Shown in pieces: positions 10,785-22,164 of a stretch of DNA of 64,000 nucleotides. The notes beneath the pieces are model-generated. The model was not told the origin of the DNA. It saw only the letters and a program-made list of their open reading frames with translations, and did not search any database. The translations under genes and the position numbers were made by a program. The first letter of the stretch is position 1. Each line of letters starts with the position of its first letter. Source of the stretch: Nemophila menziesii (lineage: Eukaryota > Streptophyta > Magnoliopsida > Boraginales > Hydrophyllaceae); assembly GCA_029959085.1 (NCBI GenBank), contig JARWIR010000016.1, forward strand, positions 6,865,441 to 6,929,440. Reading direction: 5' to 3'.

Positions 10785-13700
10785 CTCCCATCGGTGTTTA
10801 ATTTTACCCCACTAGTTGGTTTAGTCCACCCGACGAGGTTCTGAGTATTTTGCTTAATGCTAGAACTTCCCGGAACTTGCCCCCAAACACGTGTGCAATT
10901 AATCACCGCAAACTTTGCTTTATTAACAACAACTTTTGCCATTGCAAAAACCTCTCCATTATTTACCACATATTTCTTTCCTTCCAAATAGCCTCGATCA
11001 GTGACCCAAAAACACATTCCATGAAACCCCCGCAAATAAGCTTTTACACGATATATTCTTGTTCCACCACGCACTATCACCCGCATTCGAACTTGCGCTG
11101 GACAATTCGTACAGAGCTGACTTGGAAACACCTCCTGAAGCTGATGGCGAAGCATCAGAAAGTCCACTCCTCGGGTGCTGTTGTTGTTGAGTTGGTGAAA
11201 CTGTCCTGTCCAGACTTAAGCGCTCCTGATGCTGAAGACTCGGGTCAAGGTGTTGCTGTGATAACAGCTCTCTGTCGTGCCCTATCCCTCCATCAGGTGC
11301 AACAACATATTCTTAAAAAAATTCACTTGAAGTCCCTGCAAAAACAAGGTTATTAGGAGAACTAGTGCCTACATGAAGATCAACATTATCAGGGCCATTT
11401 TTATTAGCTAAAACGTCTCTTCTTATCAGCTTCCAGACTCGCTTGATAACAGCACAATTTTGGAAAATGTGAATTGCAGTTTCTTCCATTACTCCACACA
11501 GTGGACACAACCCGGATAGCTCCATTCCTCTTTGACTAAGATTTCCCTTTGTCGCAACTCTCTCTTGTACCGCCCTCCACAAGAATACTTGTAGCCGTTG
11601 TGGGCATTTTAACTTCCACACTTTATCCCAGTTGATCCCAATAAACCCATTACTAGGTGCACCATCCCATAACACCGAGCTAACCATGTAAATACCATGA
11701 ACAACATGGAGCCAAGATAGTATATCCTGACCCCCATCTTCTCTAGAGAACCCGATGCTTGTGAGCTCCATTAGTTTAGAGACCGGTAGTAAATGTTGAA
11801 ACTTATTCCAATCCCAAGAACCATCTCTCAGCATATATTCCTCAACTTTTTTGAATCTTTCTTCCTCATCAACAACACCAATAGCGGATCCAATCAAAGG
11901 ACAATCTCCAACCCACATGTCTAACCAAAAGAGGACGCGCTTACCATCATGTAGAAGCCATCGGGATCCCCGTCTAACTACGGCAATACCTTCCACAATG
12001 GCTCTACTCATTCTTGAGTCGTTAGGTTTAGACATGTAATGAAGACAGCTAGTTTTAAAATACTTTTGTTTCATAATTATCGACCATAAAGTAGTATCGT
12101 CATGCACAAATTTCCATCCCAACTTACCCAACAAAGCTTTATTCGTATACTCAGCTAACCAAAATCCAAGACCACCCATGTTTTTTGGTGTACATAAATC
12201 TTTCCAAGCAATCCAATTGATATGTTTCTATTCTTCCGTAATTCCCCATATGAATTCTCGTCTACTTTTATCAATTTCATCACACACATACATAAGTAGT
12301 TTTTCCACTTGCATAATATACATCGGCGTCACGCTTAAAACCGATTGAGCCAATATTATACGACCAGCTAAAGATAGCGTGTTACCCTTCTATTTTGCAA
12401 GCTTTCCCCGCAAACCATTAATGAATTCCCCATAGAAACCACTTGGCCTTTTTCGGGACAGAATAGGGACACCTAAGTATTTGCCTAACCCATCACTCCT
12501 TTGAAAACCACCCATGTTCGTAATACTAATAGCCAACTCTTCATCCACATTCTGAGAAAAATAGATCATTGATTTCTCCTTACTAATGGTATGGCCCGCA
12601 TCTCTATAAAAAGTATCTAATGTATCCTGCAAAACATCAAAACCATGGTTGGACACCTCCGAAAATAAAATAAGGTCATCCGCAAAAAATATATGAGAGA
12701 TAGGAGTCCCCCCTGAGTTTGGCTGAATAGGTTTCCAGTCTCCTCCATCCACAAGCTGCTGTATAAGTAGAAATAACCATTCTATGCAAATTATAAAACA
12801 AATAGGGTGATATGGGGTCACCCTGGCGAATCCCCCGCTTAGGTTTGATAGAGGGAATAGAATATCCCCTCCATAATACACTAAGTTCATTTTCTTCCAT
12901 TCCGCTCATGACAAGAGAAACCCACATCTCAGGTATCCCTAGTGCCTCCAAAGAATCCTTAATAAAACCCCAGGTTACTTTATCGTATGCCTTTGCTAAA
13001 TCTACTTTAATTGTCATATAACTTTTCCTTCCTTTACAGTGTCGAAGAAAATGATCCACTTCACTAACCAGGACCACATTATCAATGGTGGAACATTGTT
13101 GCAGGAAGCTACTCTGGAAAAGGCCCAATATAAGTCGCGAGAATGGGCCATAGACGATTCACTAAGACCTTCATACAAATCTTATAACTCACGTTAATTA
13201 AGCTAATTGGCCTGAACTGAGAAATAAACTCAGGGGTACCAATCTTAGGAATCAGATGAATCAAAATCCCCAATACCTCTTTTGGAAATCTCCCTTCTTG
13301 CAGCGCTGTTCGGATCATACTACATACTGTGGAGCCCACTATATCCCAACAATTCTGGTAAAATCCTACGGTCAAACCGTCTGGCCCTGGAGCCTTATGA
13401 GGTGACATTTGAAAGACATCTATCCAAATTTCATCATCTGAAATTGTGCAACCAAGTGCCTCAATATCAGCCTCCACAAAAGGTATAAGACGCAGTAATA
13501 GAAACTGTACCTATCCCACCTCTTCGAAAGAGAATAAATCCTCGAAGAAATCACGCACCCAAACCTTTTCCGTCTCGCTATCATCTATCCACTCCTAGTT
13601 ATTATTTTTCAAACGCAACTCGCTACTACCCCCTTTTCTAACTAGCGCAACTCGTTGATAATATTTTGTATTTCGCTCCCCTGAATTGACCCATTTTGTA

Positions 13701-14112
13701 TTTGCCTTTTGAAACCAATGAGCTTCCTCTTGTGCTAGAACTCTTTCGAATTCATTTCTTAATCTCAATTCCAGCTGAACAAATGATAGATTATATGAAC
13801 CTTGCAACGCCTTCTGAATACCCGCCATCCTCGCTAAGAGACTGTTCTTTTTTCTAAAAATATTTCCAAAGACCTCAAATTTCCAAATTTCAAGTGCCTC
13901 TTCTATTCCCTCAACGTTTTCCCCAATCGTATGACCTTCCTTAACCCAAGTGTCCTCTACGAAATTTCTAAAGCTCTCGTGATGATTCCATGCCGCCTCA
14001 AAACGGAAGCGCCTATTCTTAACCTGAACCTTTGTTGAATCGCATAAATTAATGAGAATAGGTGCATGATCCGAATGAACACGCGGCAGATGTTTTGCTT
14101 TATTATTTGGAA
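10785..14112 (-). pseudogene. L1-type LINE ORF2, truncated at both ends
   Basis: Minus-strand fragments give the end of the endonuclease (14112-13595, with HSDHAPIL), reverse transcriptase (13477-13109 with SPHKAPGPDG; 13128-12676 with KVDLAKAYDKVTW and RQGDPISPYLF; 12890-12390 with HIFFADDLILFSEVS), a thumb and zinc-knuckle zf-RVT region (12179-11313, with CPLCGVMEETAIHIFQNC) and a linker ending GWTKPTSGVKLNTDGR (to 10785), where an RNase H domain would begin. At least three frameshifts or stops separate the pieces. The endonuclease N-terminus and RNase H are absent. There is no A tail at the 10785 end, so this is a deletion or recombination junction with the Copia element. Confidence 0.88.
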
Positions 14113-14840
14113 ACATTATTGATAAACAAGTTTATAAAAGAATAGATAAAATTACTTTTCAATTTACCTGAAGAGATGAGATTGTTTCGCTTGTTTTGGT
14201 TCCATTGGCTAATTAATGCATCCAAAATTTGAGCTTCTAAACTTTCAATATTCTGAAAATGAAATAATAAAACAATTTTGAATTAAATCACTAAAAATAA
14301 TCACGAGAATTCCCAATATTATATAGAAGGTAAGTTTAATAAACGTTTTGCAGACATTCCAGCAACTGAAGCTTGTCTCTTTTCACCTGAACTTGACGCG
14401 ATTTCTTCATAGCATTTTATCAAACAGTAGGCGAACTTGTTCCCGGCCCAGATTAGCGACCCAATCCACTACCGTGCTCCACTATCTATCGTGGTTTCTG
14501 TGATGTTTTGGTGTTTTAATAGAACACGTGATGGACTATCCAACCGATCCTCTTCCAGATCTGCTGAGAGCGGAAGTAGCAGGACCGATTTCCTAAGTGT
14601 CGCAAAGGATAAACAGTCATGCAGATCATCTTGCGAAACACGCTAGATACGGAGCCAAGAACAAAGGGGACCTTCTACTGGATTTGTCAGGAAAGTTCAC
14701 AAGAATGGGTGTTGGATGATAAACTGTCGTAAGGTTAGCGTATTTTGTCCAAAAAAAATAAAAATAAAATAGAACGCGTGAGAGTGTCGGAGAGACAAAT
14801 GGGGAGTTTTTTTGGACAATCGGAAAGGTGGCACAATGTC
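14113..14840. other. non-coding; two exon-like stretches of unknown gene
   Basis: On the minus strand, MKKSRQVQVKRDKLQLLECL (about 14412-14352) and, after a TTTTCAG acceptor, NIESLEAQILDALISQWNQN with a GTAAAT donor (about 14252-14168) look like short exons with splice signals. I do not recognise the protein. 14440-14840 contains nothing I can assign. Confidence 0.3.
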
Positions 14841-15310
14841 CTAATTAACCAATACGCTGTCTTCCGAACTGGAGGGTAAGCTGCAGATGTTGACCCCTCC
14901 AGGTTGCCTGTTGCCTAGCGTTCTGCGCCGCTCTGTCAGCCCATCCATTATGTCGTATCGGTATGTGCATGAAGGACATGTTTCCATGTTCTTCAGCATA
15001 TTGAATGGTCTGCTTGATGAATGGCTTGACTTTCCACCACGCTGCGGCGACGATGCTATACCTTGAACTAAATCAAGCTTGTCGGAGCATATCACTGTTT
15101 TCTTGTGTCTATCTTGCCGAGCCAGTTTAGCAGCTTCCATAACGGCGATCGCTTCCCCTTCAACTGCCGAATTTGTCCGAATTCTCTTTGAGTACACCTG
15201 TCATGCAAACCTATATCTCTCCTAATAGCACCTATTCCACCTTGGTCCGTTTTTGAGATATACGAGGCATCACAGGTAAAAATGACTTGAGTGTCCTGAG
15301 GGGGAGTTTC
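14841..15310 (-). pseudogene. LINE RNase H domain fragment
   Basis: Minus-strand frames give VIFTCDASYISKTDQGGIGA, then NSAVEGEAIAVMEAAKLARQ, CSDKLDLVQGI, and, in a shifted frame, PIRHNGWADRAAQNARQ. This is the order of an RVT_3 type RNase H domain (D..GG.GA, E..A, SD...V, ADR.A). Frameshifts separate the pieces. It could be the 3' end of a different LINE from the one at 10785-14112, since the order on the strand is wrong for one contiguous element. Confidence 0.65.
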
Positions 15311-16477
15311 TGGTGAGGTTTTAAATTTAGAGTAATTAGAATAAAACATATAAAAGTTTTGGTATATTTAAATAGCGATTTGGATAAATGAGTATCCAAG
15401 TTTTTAAAAATGATAAACACGTTCCAACATTATATTTTTTGTCTTTTTTTAGCGTTAAATTCCACGTGTAAATAACACAAGGACTCTGTTTGCAAATAAA
15501 GAACAATGGGTACCTAACTGTCCACTTTTGTAAACTTGAGTATTTTATTTTGAAAGGAAAATGTAGGCACGTCACTAACACGTTAATAAAATTGCTATTC
15601 AAAGATGTGAAAAGTTAATTTTGAGTCTTGATTGTGGTGTTTGTGGTCATTGTAAGTATTTTATCTCTTTTATCTTATTTGTGTTTCTTTCCCTTAAAGT
15701 GTTTGATATTGTTTCAACCATTTTACAAACTAGTTTCAATATTTCAAAAATCTTTAAATTAGTAGCATTTCTAATTTAAAACATAATTACCACCCCCCCC
15801 CCCCCTCTCCCTTCTAGGTTTACCACCCTGATTGTTTGACCCTTTAATCCACTGGTTGTTCGACTAGTCAATCCTCTGATCATTTAATAATTTGATCGTG
15901 TTATCGTCCATCCTTTACCTATTCAACTTTTTTGGTTTCTTGTTCATTTTTTACCTATTTTTTTATACATTTAGATTCTCCCTTATAATATGCTCTGCGA
16001 TTTCAACTACATTATACAAATCTTCTTTGCTATCACATTCTTCTTCTTGCTCGTCCTCTCTTTTTTCAAAAAATTTGTTTCTTCTGAATCTCTTAGCACG
16101 TTTTTATATATACATTTTCATATGGATTTAGTACTAATACCTCTTCATTAATCTTAAAAAAACGATAAAATATTGTTAATGACTAGGTTATGATTTTTAA
16201 ATTAAATTGAGTTATGAAAAAACTCCAAACTTACAAATGATGAACTTTCAATCCAGAGTTTTAAAATAAGTGAATCATAACTTCTTTTTCTGTCTTATTT
16301 ATATATCCTGCTTTGAATGATCTGTGACGATATTACATATACCATCTTAGCACCTTAGGATGTGCTTGTTCCTAATATTTTGTTGAGTCCCATGTTTGAC
16401 ATGTTAAAAGAGAATAGATGCATAAAAATATAAATTAATTAATAATCAATTGTGTAATATATTTCATAAATATATAA
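15311..16477. other. AT-rich intergenic; C14 tract
   Basis: About 1.2 kb with no recognised gene. A run of about 14 C lies near 15792-15805. ORFs here are short and of AT-rich composition. Confidence 0.5.
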
Positions 16478-16739
16478 GGCTCTGTTTGTTTTGTGAAAAT
16501 AATAGGTATTTTTGTTTTCATTCTCTATAATTTTCAAAATACTAATAAAAACGTCTTTGGCTAGAAAAAATGAAAACAGGTTTTTGGAAAATTAAATGAA
16601 AACGTTGATACATTAGAGAGCGTAAAATCGATATTTTCTATATTTTTTGAAAATATTGAAAAGGAAAACGAAAGTCATTTTCTAAAACTATACTTTGAAA
16701 ACAAAAATAGAAAATATATTCACAAACCAAAAAGGGACT
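16478..16739. mobile_element. small MITE-like element, TIR GGCTCTGTTTG
   Basis: The left end GGCTCTGTTTGTTTTGTGAA is mirrored at the right end by TTCACAAACCAAAAAGGGACT. That gives an imperfect terminal inverted repeat of about 20 bp on a 262-bp AT-rich sequence without coding capacity. The terminus resembles the GGSYCTGTTTGG ends seen in plant hAT-type MITEs. No clear target duplication was found. Confidence 0.5.
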
Positions 16740-17069
16740 AAGCTTACCATCATAATGCATTTCATCTTCTTATACTCATAAATTTCCTGATTTTTAATGT
16801 TTTTGTTCTTTCATCACATACAACCATGGCCAAATCATAATCCTTTAGCCATGTCCTAATCTTCACTAACTTAAATTATCCACCAATCTATTTTTCTTCG
16901 GTATAGGTGAAAAAATAGTATATGCACTCCAAGAATGCACATAAGTCGAGCAAAATTATTTTGTTCTTTTCTTCATTTTGTGATTATCTCATAAAATAAA
17001 TTGTTATACCAATCGAACTCGAGCACGTCCATTTTTTCATAAGTTGGTTTGTGCATATCACCGCCTTTT

Positions 17070-17192
17070 TTTTTTCTTTTTATTTGTTACATTGGAGAGC
17101 CACTTTGGACTCGGTGTATTGACACAGTTCGAACATGTACCATGTAGAAGGATAATCAAAACTCTGGACAATTGAGCTAACCCCAACCGGTT
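17070..17192 (-). mobile_element. tRNA-derived SINE, family 1, copy 2
   Basis: A reverse-orientation relative of the SINE at 5058-5170. The minus strand reads GGGGTTAGCTCAATTGTCC, then ATGTTCGAACTG (B-box position), GAGTCCAAAGTGGCTCTCCA and an A-rich tail. Flanking duplications ATATCACCGCCTTTT (17055-17069) and ATATCACCACCTTTT (17193-17207) match at 14 of 15 positions. Confidence 0.9.
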
Positions 17193-17207
17193 ATATCACC
17201 ACCTTTT

Positions 17208-17675
17208 ACACCTAAGATGATGATCATTTGGTATTGGTTTCATAATTTTTTTTCTTGATTCTAAAACATTTTTATTTCAATTTGTATTTGTTTGTCATTG
17301 TTGTAACCGTATCATTGCTTATCCTCGTGGTTTGGGATAACCTCTAATCTTTCATATTACGTCTTAGGGGTGAGAACGGGTCGGGTTTAACCCAAGTTGG
17401 AGTCTAGGGTAAGGGTATGGTAAACATAAGGAGTGGTAAAAGTTTAGAGGTAAACCCGTGTTAATGGTAAGATAAAATTTACCACGGGTGAAGAAGGGTT
17501 AACTAGCGGGTTACCCGGGTTTTGCCCTTGGTAAAATTCATTATCTTATCACAATTAGAAGTCCAAAAAAACCTAAATAAAGTTCAAGGACCATTCCGCA
17601 ATTAAAACAACTTTTGTTCTTTAAAATAAAATACAGAGAATACAATTTCTTCAACCAAAACGAATTACAACTTTG
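17208..17675. other. non-coding, GGGTAA/GGTAAA-rich
   Basis: Contains a cluster of GGGTAA, GGTAAA and ACGGGTCGGG words at 17368-17545. No gene was recognised. Confidence 0.4.
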
Positions 17676-18160
17676 TTAACCAATCAAAAGGAATCTAACT
17701 CTACTCAAATCAAACAAAATTACAACTTGAATTAAATTACAAATTGATATAAAGTTCAAATCGATAAACGATACTAAACATATGCAAAACATAATCTTCA
17801 TCTTTAAACCAGCATCCCATCGATCGGGATCATATATATTAGATATGTGCATCACTATAATCACATCCGGACATACAAGTTTAGCAATAAGAACAAGAGC
17901 ACGTTCCTTAAGCCTCAAATTATTAAAAAAATAATCATCATAGGCCTTTGAATGTTTTTGTAGTTGGTCATCATTGGCCTCAGAATCTGGTGGAAATTCA
18001 TCACGTGATCACCGGGTAGCCAACTCAACTTCATTTCAAGTGTTAGGAGCAAGTGGGTATAAAACATTGCACCTGCCAACAACATGTTATACACTGATAT
18101 GAAATGAAGGATGTGCTTACCCAGTAGTTGCCGTGGAATTCTACGGGCTTGAGTTCATAT
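17676..18160 (-). pseudogene. unidentified conserved-looking pseudo-exons
   Basis: Minus strand: a stretch ending VEFHGNYW runs into a GTAAGC donor (near 18120). After a TTGGCAG acceptor (near 18070) comes CNVLYPLAPNT, a stop, NEVELATR, a stop, SRDEFPPDSEANDDQLQKHS and KAYDDYFFNNLRLKERALVL, ending near 17676. The amino-acid composition, the conserved-looking acidic block and the good splice sites suggest a real gene fragment with two nonsense codons. I do not recognise the family. Confidence 0.4.
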
Positions 18161-19025
18161 AAAAAGTACACGTCACGTAATAAAACAAAATTCCAGAATT
18201 AGTAACTTCACATGTTTAGAAAACAGTTATTAAGTTATTAAGTAAGTATATAGTTAATAGAATAAACGCACCAGTATAAAGTCAAGAGAATAAAACTAAC
18301 GTGATGTGATGCACCATGAATGCTAATATTAATCATCGACTTAACTAACTCTTTATAACAAGTAAGATTAACTCAACCGTACAACCTTGTATATTCTAAT
18401 GAATTCAAACAAAACAAAGAACATTATATCTAATGAAAACATAAGTATATACAAATTACAAAAAAAATTGAAATTAATAAAACTAACACACATGTACGCA
18501 CAACCACACATCTATATATACACTGATAAACACATACACATTAGTGTTTTCAGTAATTAAACAATATAGAGCTTATAACTCCTAAAAAAAAAATAAGATA
18601 AAAAGATAAATTAATACCTGAAGAAAGAGTGATAATACACCATTTCAAAACTTTGTCACAATATATAAAATCAAAAAATAACAAATCAGAACACACCCAC
18701 TATAAAATCACATAGGAAATGGCTTTTACAGGCCAAGATTGGACATAAAATTTTGATTTGAGCCTAGCATTTAATGAATGGAACCGGGTTCAACCACCAA
18801 AGACCGAAGCAATAATAGAACCGAGTATATGAAAGATGTGAAAAAACCAGCAAATTATGGATATTCTGTTACGGTTTTGATGTGAAGAAATAAGAAGAGA
18901 AGAAAAGATAACTAGGGTGTCGGACAAAAAGATATGAACAAGCGTAGGTAAGGTATTAAAAGATTTGTCTCACTTCGGTAAACGAAAATGGGCCAAAGGA
19001 AAGAAACATTAGTATATAATAATAA
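18161..19025. other. AT-rich intergenic, nothing recognised
   Basis: No open frame or repeat structure was recognised up to the 5' end of the Mutator-like copy A1. Confidence 0.5.
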
Positions 19026-19223
19026 GAGATTATTACCCAAAGGGTCTTGAAAAGACCACCTCGTGACCTAAGGAGACCGGCTCTATAGCCTCTTCTTACT
19101 AAAGGCCACAAACTAAAATTATCACTATAGCCTAATTTCCCAATTACTTTCCTACCCTTTTTTATTCTCTGTATATACTAAATATTATCATAATATTTTT
19201 TAAATCTTAAATTACATTTTCAG

Positions 19224-19325
<102 letters not shown>

Positions 19326-19777
19326 CTCTCTCCTCACCTCTTACAATCAACGTCTCTCTTCTCCACTCCATAATATTCCTTCTTTCCATTGCTTCACTTG
19401 AAGCACGCAGCCACCAAGCAACCGAAGAAGAGAGCGCGGAGAAGAAGACCGTTGGCATGAACTTCGATGAATACCGCAGTGAAGGTGGAGATTTGACCGA
19501 TCCGAAATAGAGTTTCGATCTAGGGTTCCGCCATGGATCGTCGGTCTAGGTAGTGGATCCGCCATGGAAGGAAAAACCCGTGCAACTTCTTTTGATCTGC
19601 TGCACAATAATCTCTAAGATCGGATTTGAAAGCCATGGATAAACGAAGTTGTTTTTGTTCTTATATTTGTGAAGAAGAAGCTTGGATCTCCGGTAGCAAG
19701 TTGATTCGAGATGCTCAGCAAGTTTATGTAGCAGATTTGTTCTTGCTTCGTGTTTCTGTTTATTTTTTTGGTCTTAT

Positions 19778-20100
19778 GCGCTCAGAACTTTTGCACACAG
19801 AACTTTTGCGCTTAACACTGTTAGCGATTAAAAATCTGGCGTTAATGGAACTTTTGTACTCAGACTCAGAACTTTTGCACTCAGACTCAGAACTTTTGCG
19901 CTCAACACTGTTGGCGATTAAAAATCTGGCGCTAATGGAACTTTTGTACTCAGACTCAGAACTTTTGCACTCAGACTCAGAACTTTTGCACTCAGACTCA
20001 GAACTTTTGCACTCAGACTCAGAATTTTTGCACTTAGACTCAGAACTTTTGCACTCAGACTCAGAACTTTTGCACTCAGACTCAGAACGTTTTTCCAGAC
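19778..20100. repeat. 21-bp minisatellite (ACTCAGAACTTTTGCACTCAG type)
   Basis: About ten units of 21 bp. The + frame stays open across the array and reads a heptapeptide of the form DSELLHS. Superimposed is a longer duplication: the block GCGATTAAAAATCTGGCG plus flanks occurs at about 19825 and again at about 19915, about 90 bp apart. The array occupies the position where copies A2 and A3 carry diverged ACTCAGTAAAATT or ACTCAACAAAATC repeats. Confidence 0.9.
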
Positions 20101-20450
20101 TCAGAACTATTTTCCAGACTCAGAACTTTTTTCCACGCTCAGAACTTTTTCCGTCGGTGGCCGAAGGTGGCCGGCTGTGATCGGTGGTTGTGGTCGGAGC
20201 TGGAAAATATTTGATAATTAATGAAAGAGGAGAGAGAAAAAATGATAAAGGAGGAGAGAGATTAATGGTAATGGAGGAGAGAGAGTAATGGTAGTCGAGG
20301 AGAGAGAAATAATCTATTTTTTTGTCTTATATGCACTAGAAGGGTAGTTATGACATTGGATATTTTATTAGCCTCTAAGAAGAAGAGAGGAATTGACTAG
20401 CTCCTAAGTGGCACTATAATATTTTTTAAGACCCTTTAGGTAATTGACCC

Positions 20451-22078
20451 TACTAATAATGATTTTTTTAGTGGATAGGTTTAATTGTGGTAAATTAAAT
20501 ATTTAGTCTAATTTCAAATGTTATGGTATGTTATATTTTAGAATGGGGTAAAAATTACTATTTTTTGGGTCGGGACGGGGTGTTGCTCCTTTAGCTATCT
20601 TTGGAACTAAATAGATCTACTGCGCTTTACAATAGTCTAATTTTATAAGATAGCTCTTCTGAGACATAAATTAATCAGGAGCATTGATAACAGGTTATTG
20701 TGACTTAGTCACTACACATTAACAATTTTTTCAATCACTTGAATAAGTATACGAGGATCAATATAAATAGTGTATTCTTAATTCCAATTTTTTTTTTATT
20801 TCTTCCCTTATTCTTGAGAATATCATATATAACATGTTCTCAAAATCCATCTTTGTGCACGGAGGTGGAGCAGTTGTAATAGAAATTGCACAATCAAATT
20901 ATCTTGATGGATATAATTTTTGGTGTTTTTTTTTACCAATAGGGGTATTTACTATGAGCATTAGTTTTAGCGATTCGGCATATGCAATACAAATATAACT
21001 TTGCTGGACTTGTATATCCCTCTGAATTCGTCTTGAAAAAAAAATAGACGATTTAATATTAAAATATATAGGATAAAAATATTTGCTTGTGCATATCCAA
21101 TTTGCTAATATTCATATGATAATCTTGATCTTTATATTATCACTTGTGAATATTCTTGTGGAATTTACAATACCAAATCTACATATGATAATATTTGCAA
21201 AATATAATATACATTGATATTTTCCAAATATAAGTGATAGATTCACAAAATAATTCACTTTTCAAATTTAGTAGCTTTATTTTGCTCTAATCAAAATATC
21301 TCTTATTGAACTCAACGTTTCTAGAAAATGTAATTTTGATTTTTTTTTCGAGAATTTCATATATAATTCACATTATCATACATTTATTTATAGAATATCA
21401 TTCTCGATAAATGGATCCATCACCAATCAGGTGGGAGATATCATAAAATACTGAATCAATAAAAGATTTATATTTTATCGTATATCTTATATTGATTAGT
21501 TTATCAAAGTTATTAAGAAAAAAAATTATCTTGTACTATAACATCGTGGGATATCAGTCCACTAATTTGCAGAAAATTAATCTTTTTCAGTATAATTTAT
21601 GCTATATCTGCAGATATGCATAAAATATATATACAACTTGTGTATCTCTTTTACCTTATATGTTATGTTATATTAGGAGATATAACCATATACCGTATAT
21701 TCCATATAATATTTCATTAAAATTGGTATTTTCATATCTTGAAAATATAATAATAGTATAAGTTATTGACATCTGCACAATATTGAACAGATTTATAGGT
21801 TATACGATATTTATTGATCGTATAAAATACATTTTAAAATGCCCTATATCTTGTTTAATTTTCATATACTTATATCAAAAGATATGTATAAAATATACCT
21901 ATATTTTTATTAATAGGTTATGCTATAAGCATAAGATACATATACAATTAAAGTATATGCCCTATTTAATAAACCATTAAATTGTTTTTTTTTCAATATG
22001 AAAGAATAAATAAATTACAGTAAAGAAAAAAAAAATTCTAATATAATGCCTTTCTTTTCTGTCAAAATATGATGTCTT
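20451..22078. other. AT-rich intergenic, nothing recognised
   Basis: About 1.6 kb rich in TATA/ATAT words with only short spurious frames. It ends at the LINE target site. Confidence 0.5.
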
Positions 22079-22164
22079 AAATTAAGAAAGAAAATAATTA
22101 CAATTAAGTGAGAGAAAAATCAGCTCCAAGAATATCGCTCGCAATAACAAACAACAATCACGAG

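Noticed and set aside
22108..22164. Upstream extension of LINE ORF1 by 19 codons from 22108
   Set aside because: The codon at 22108 is GTG, not ATG. The first ATG in frame is at 22165 and gives a plausible protein start.
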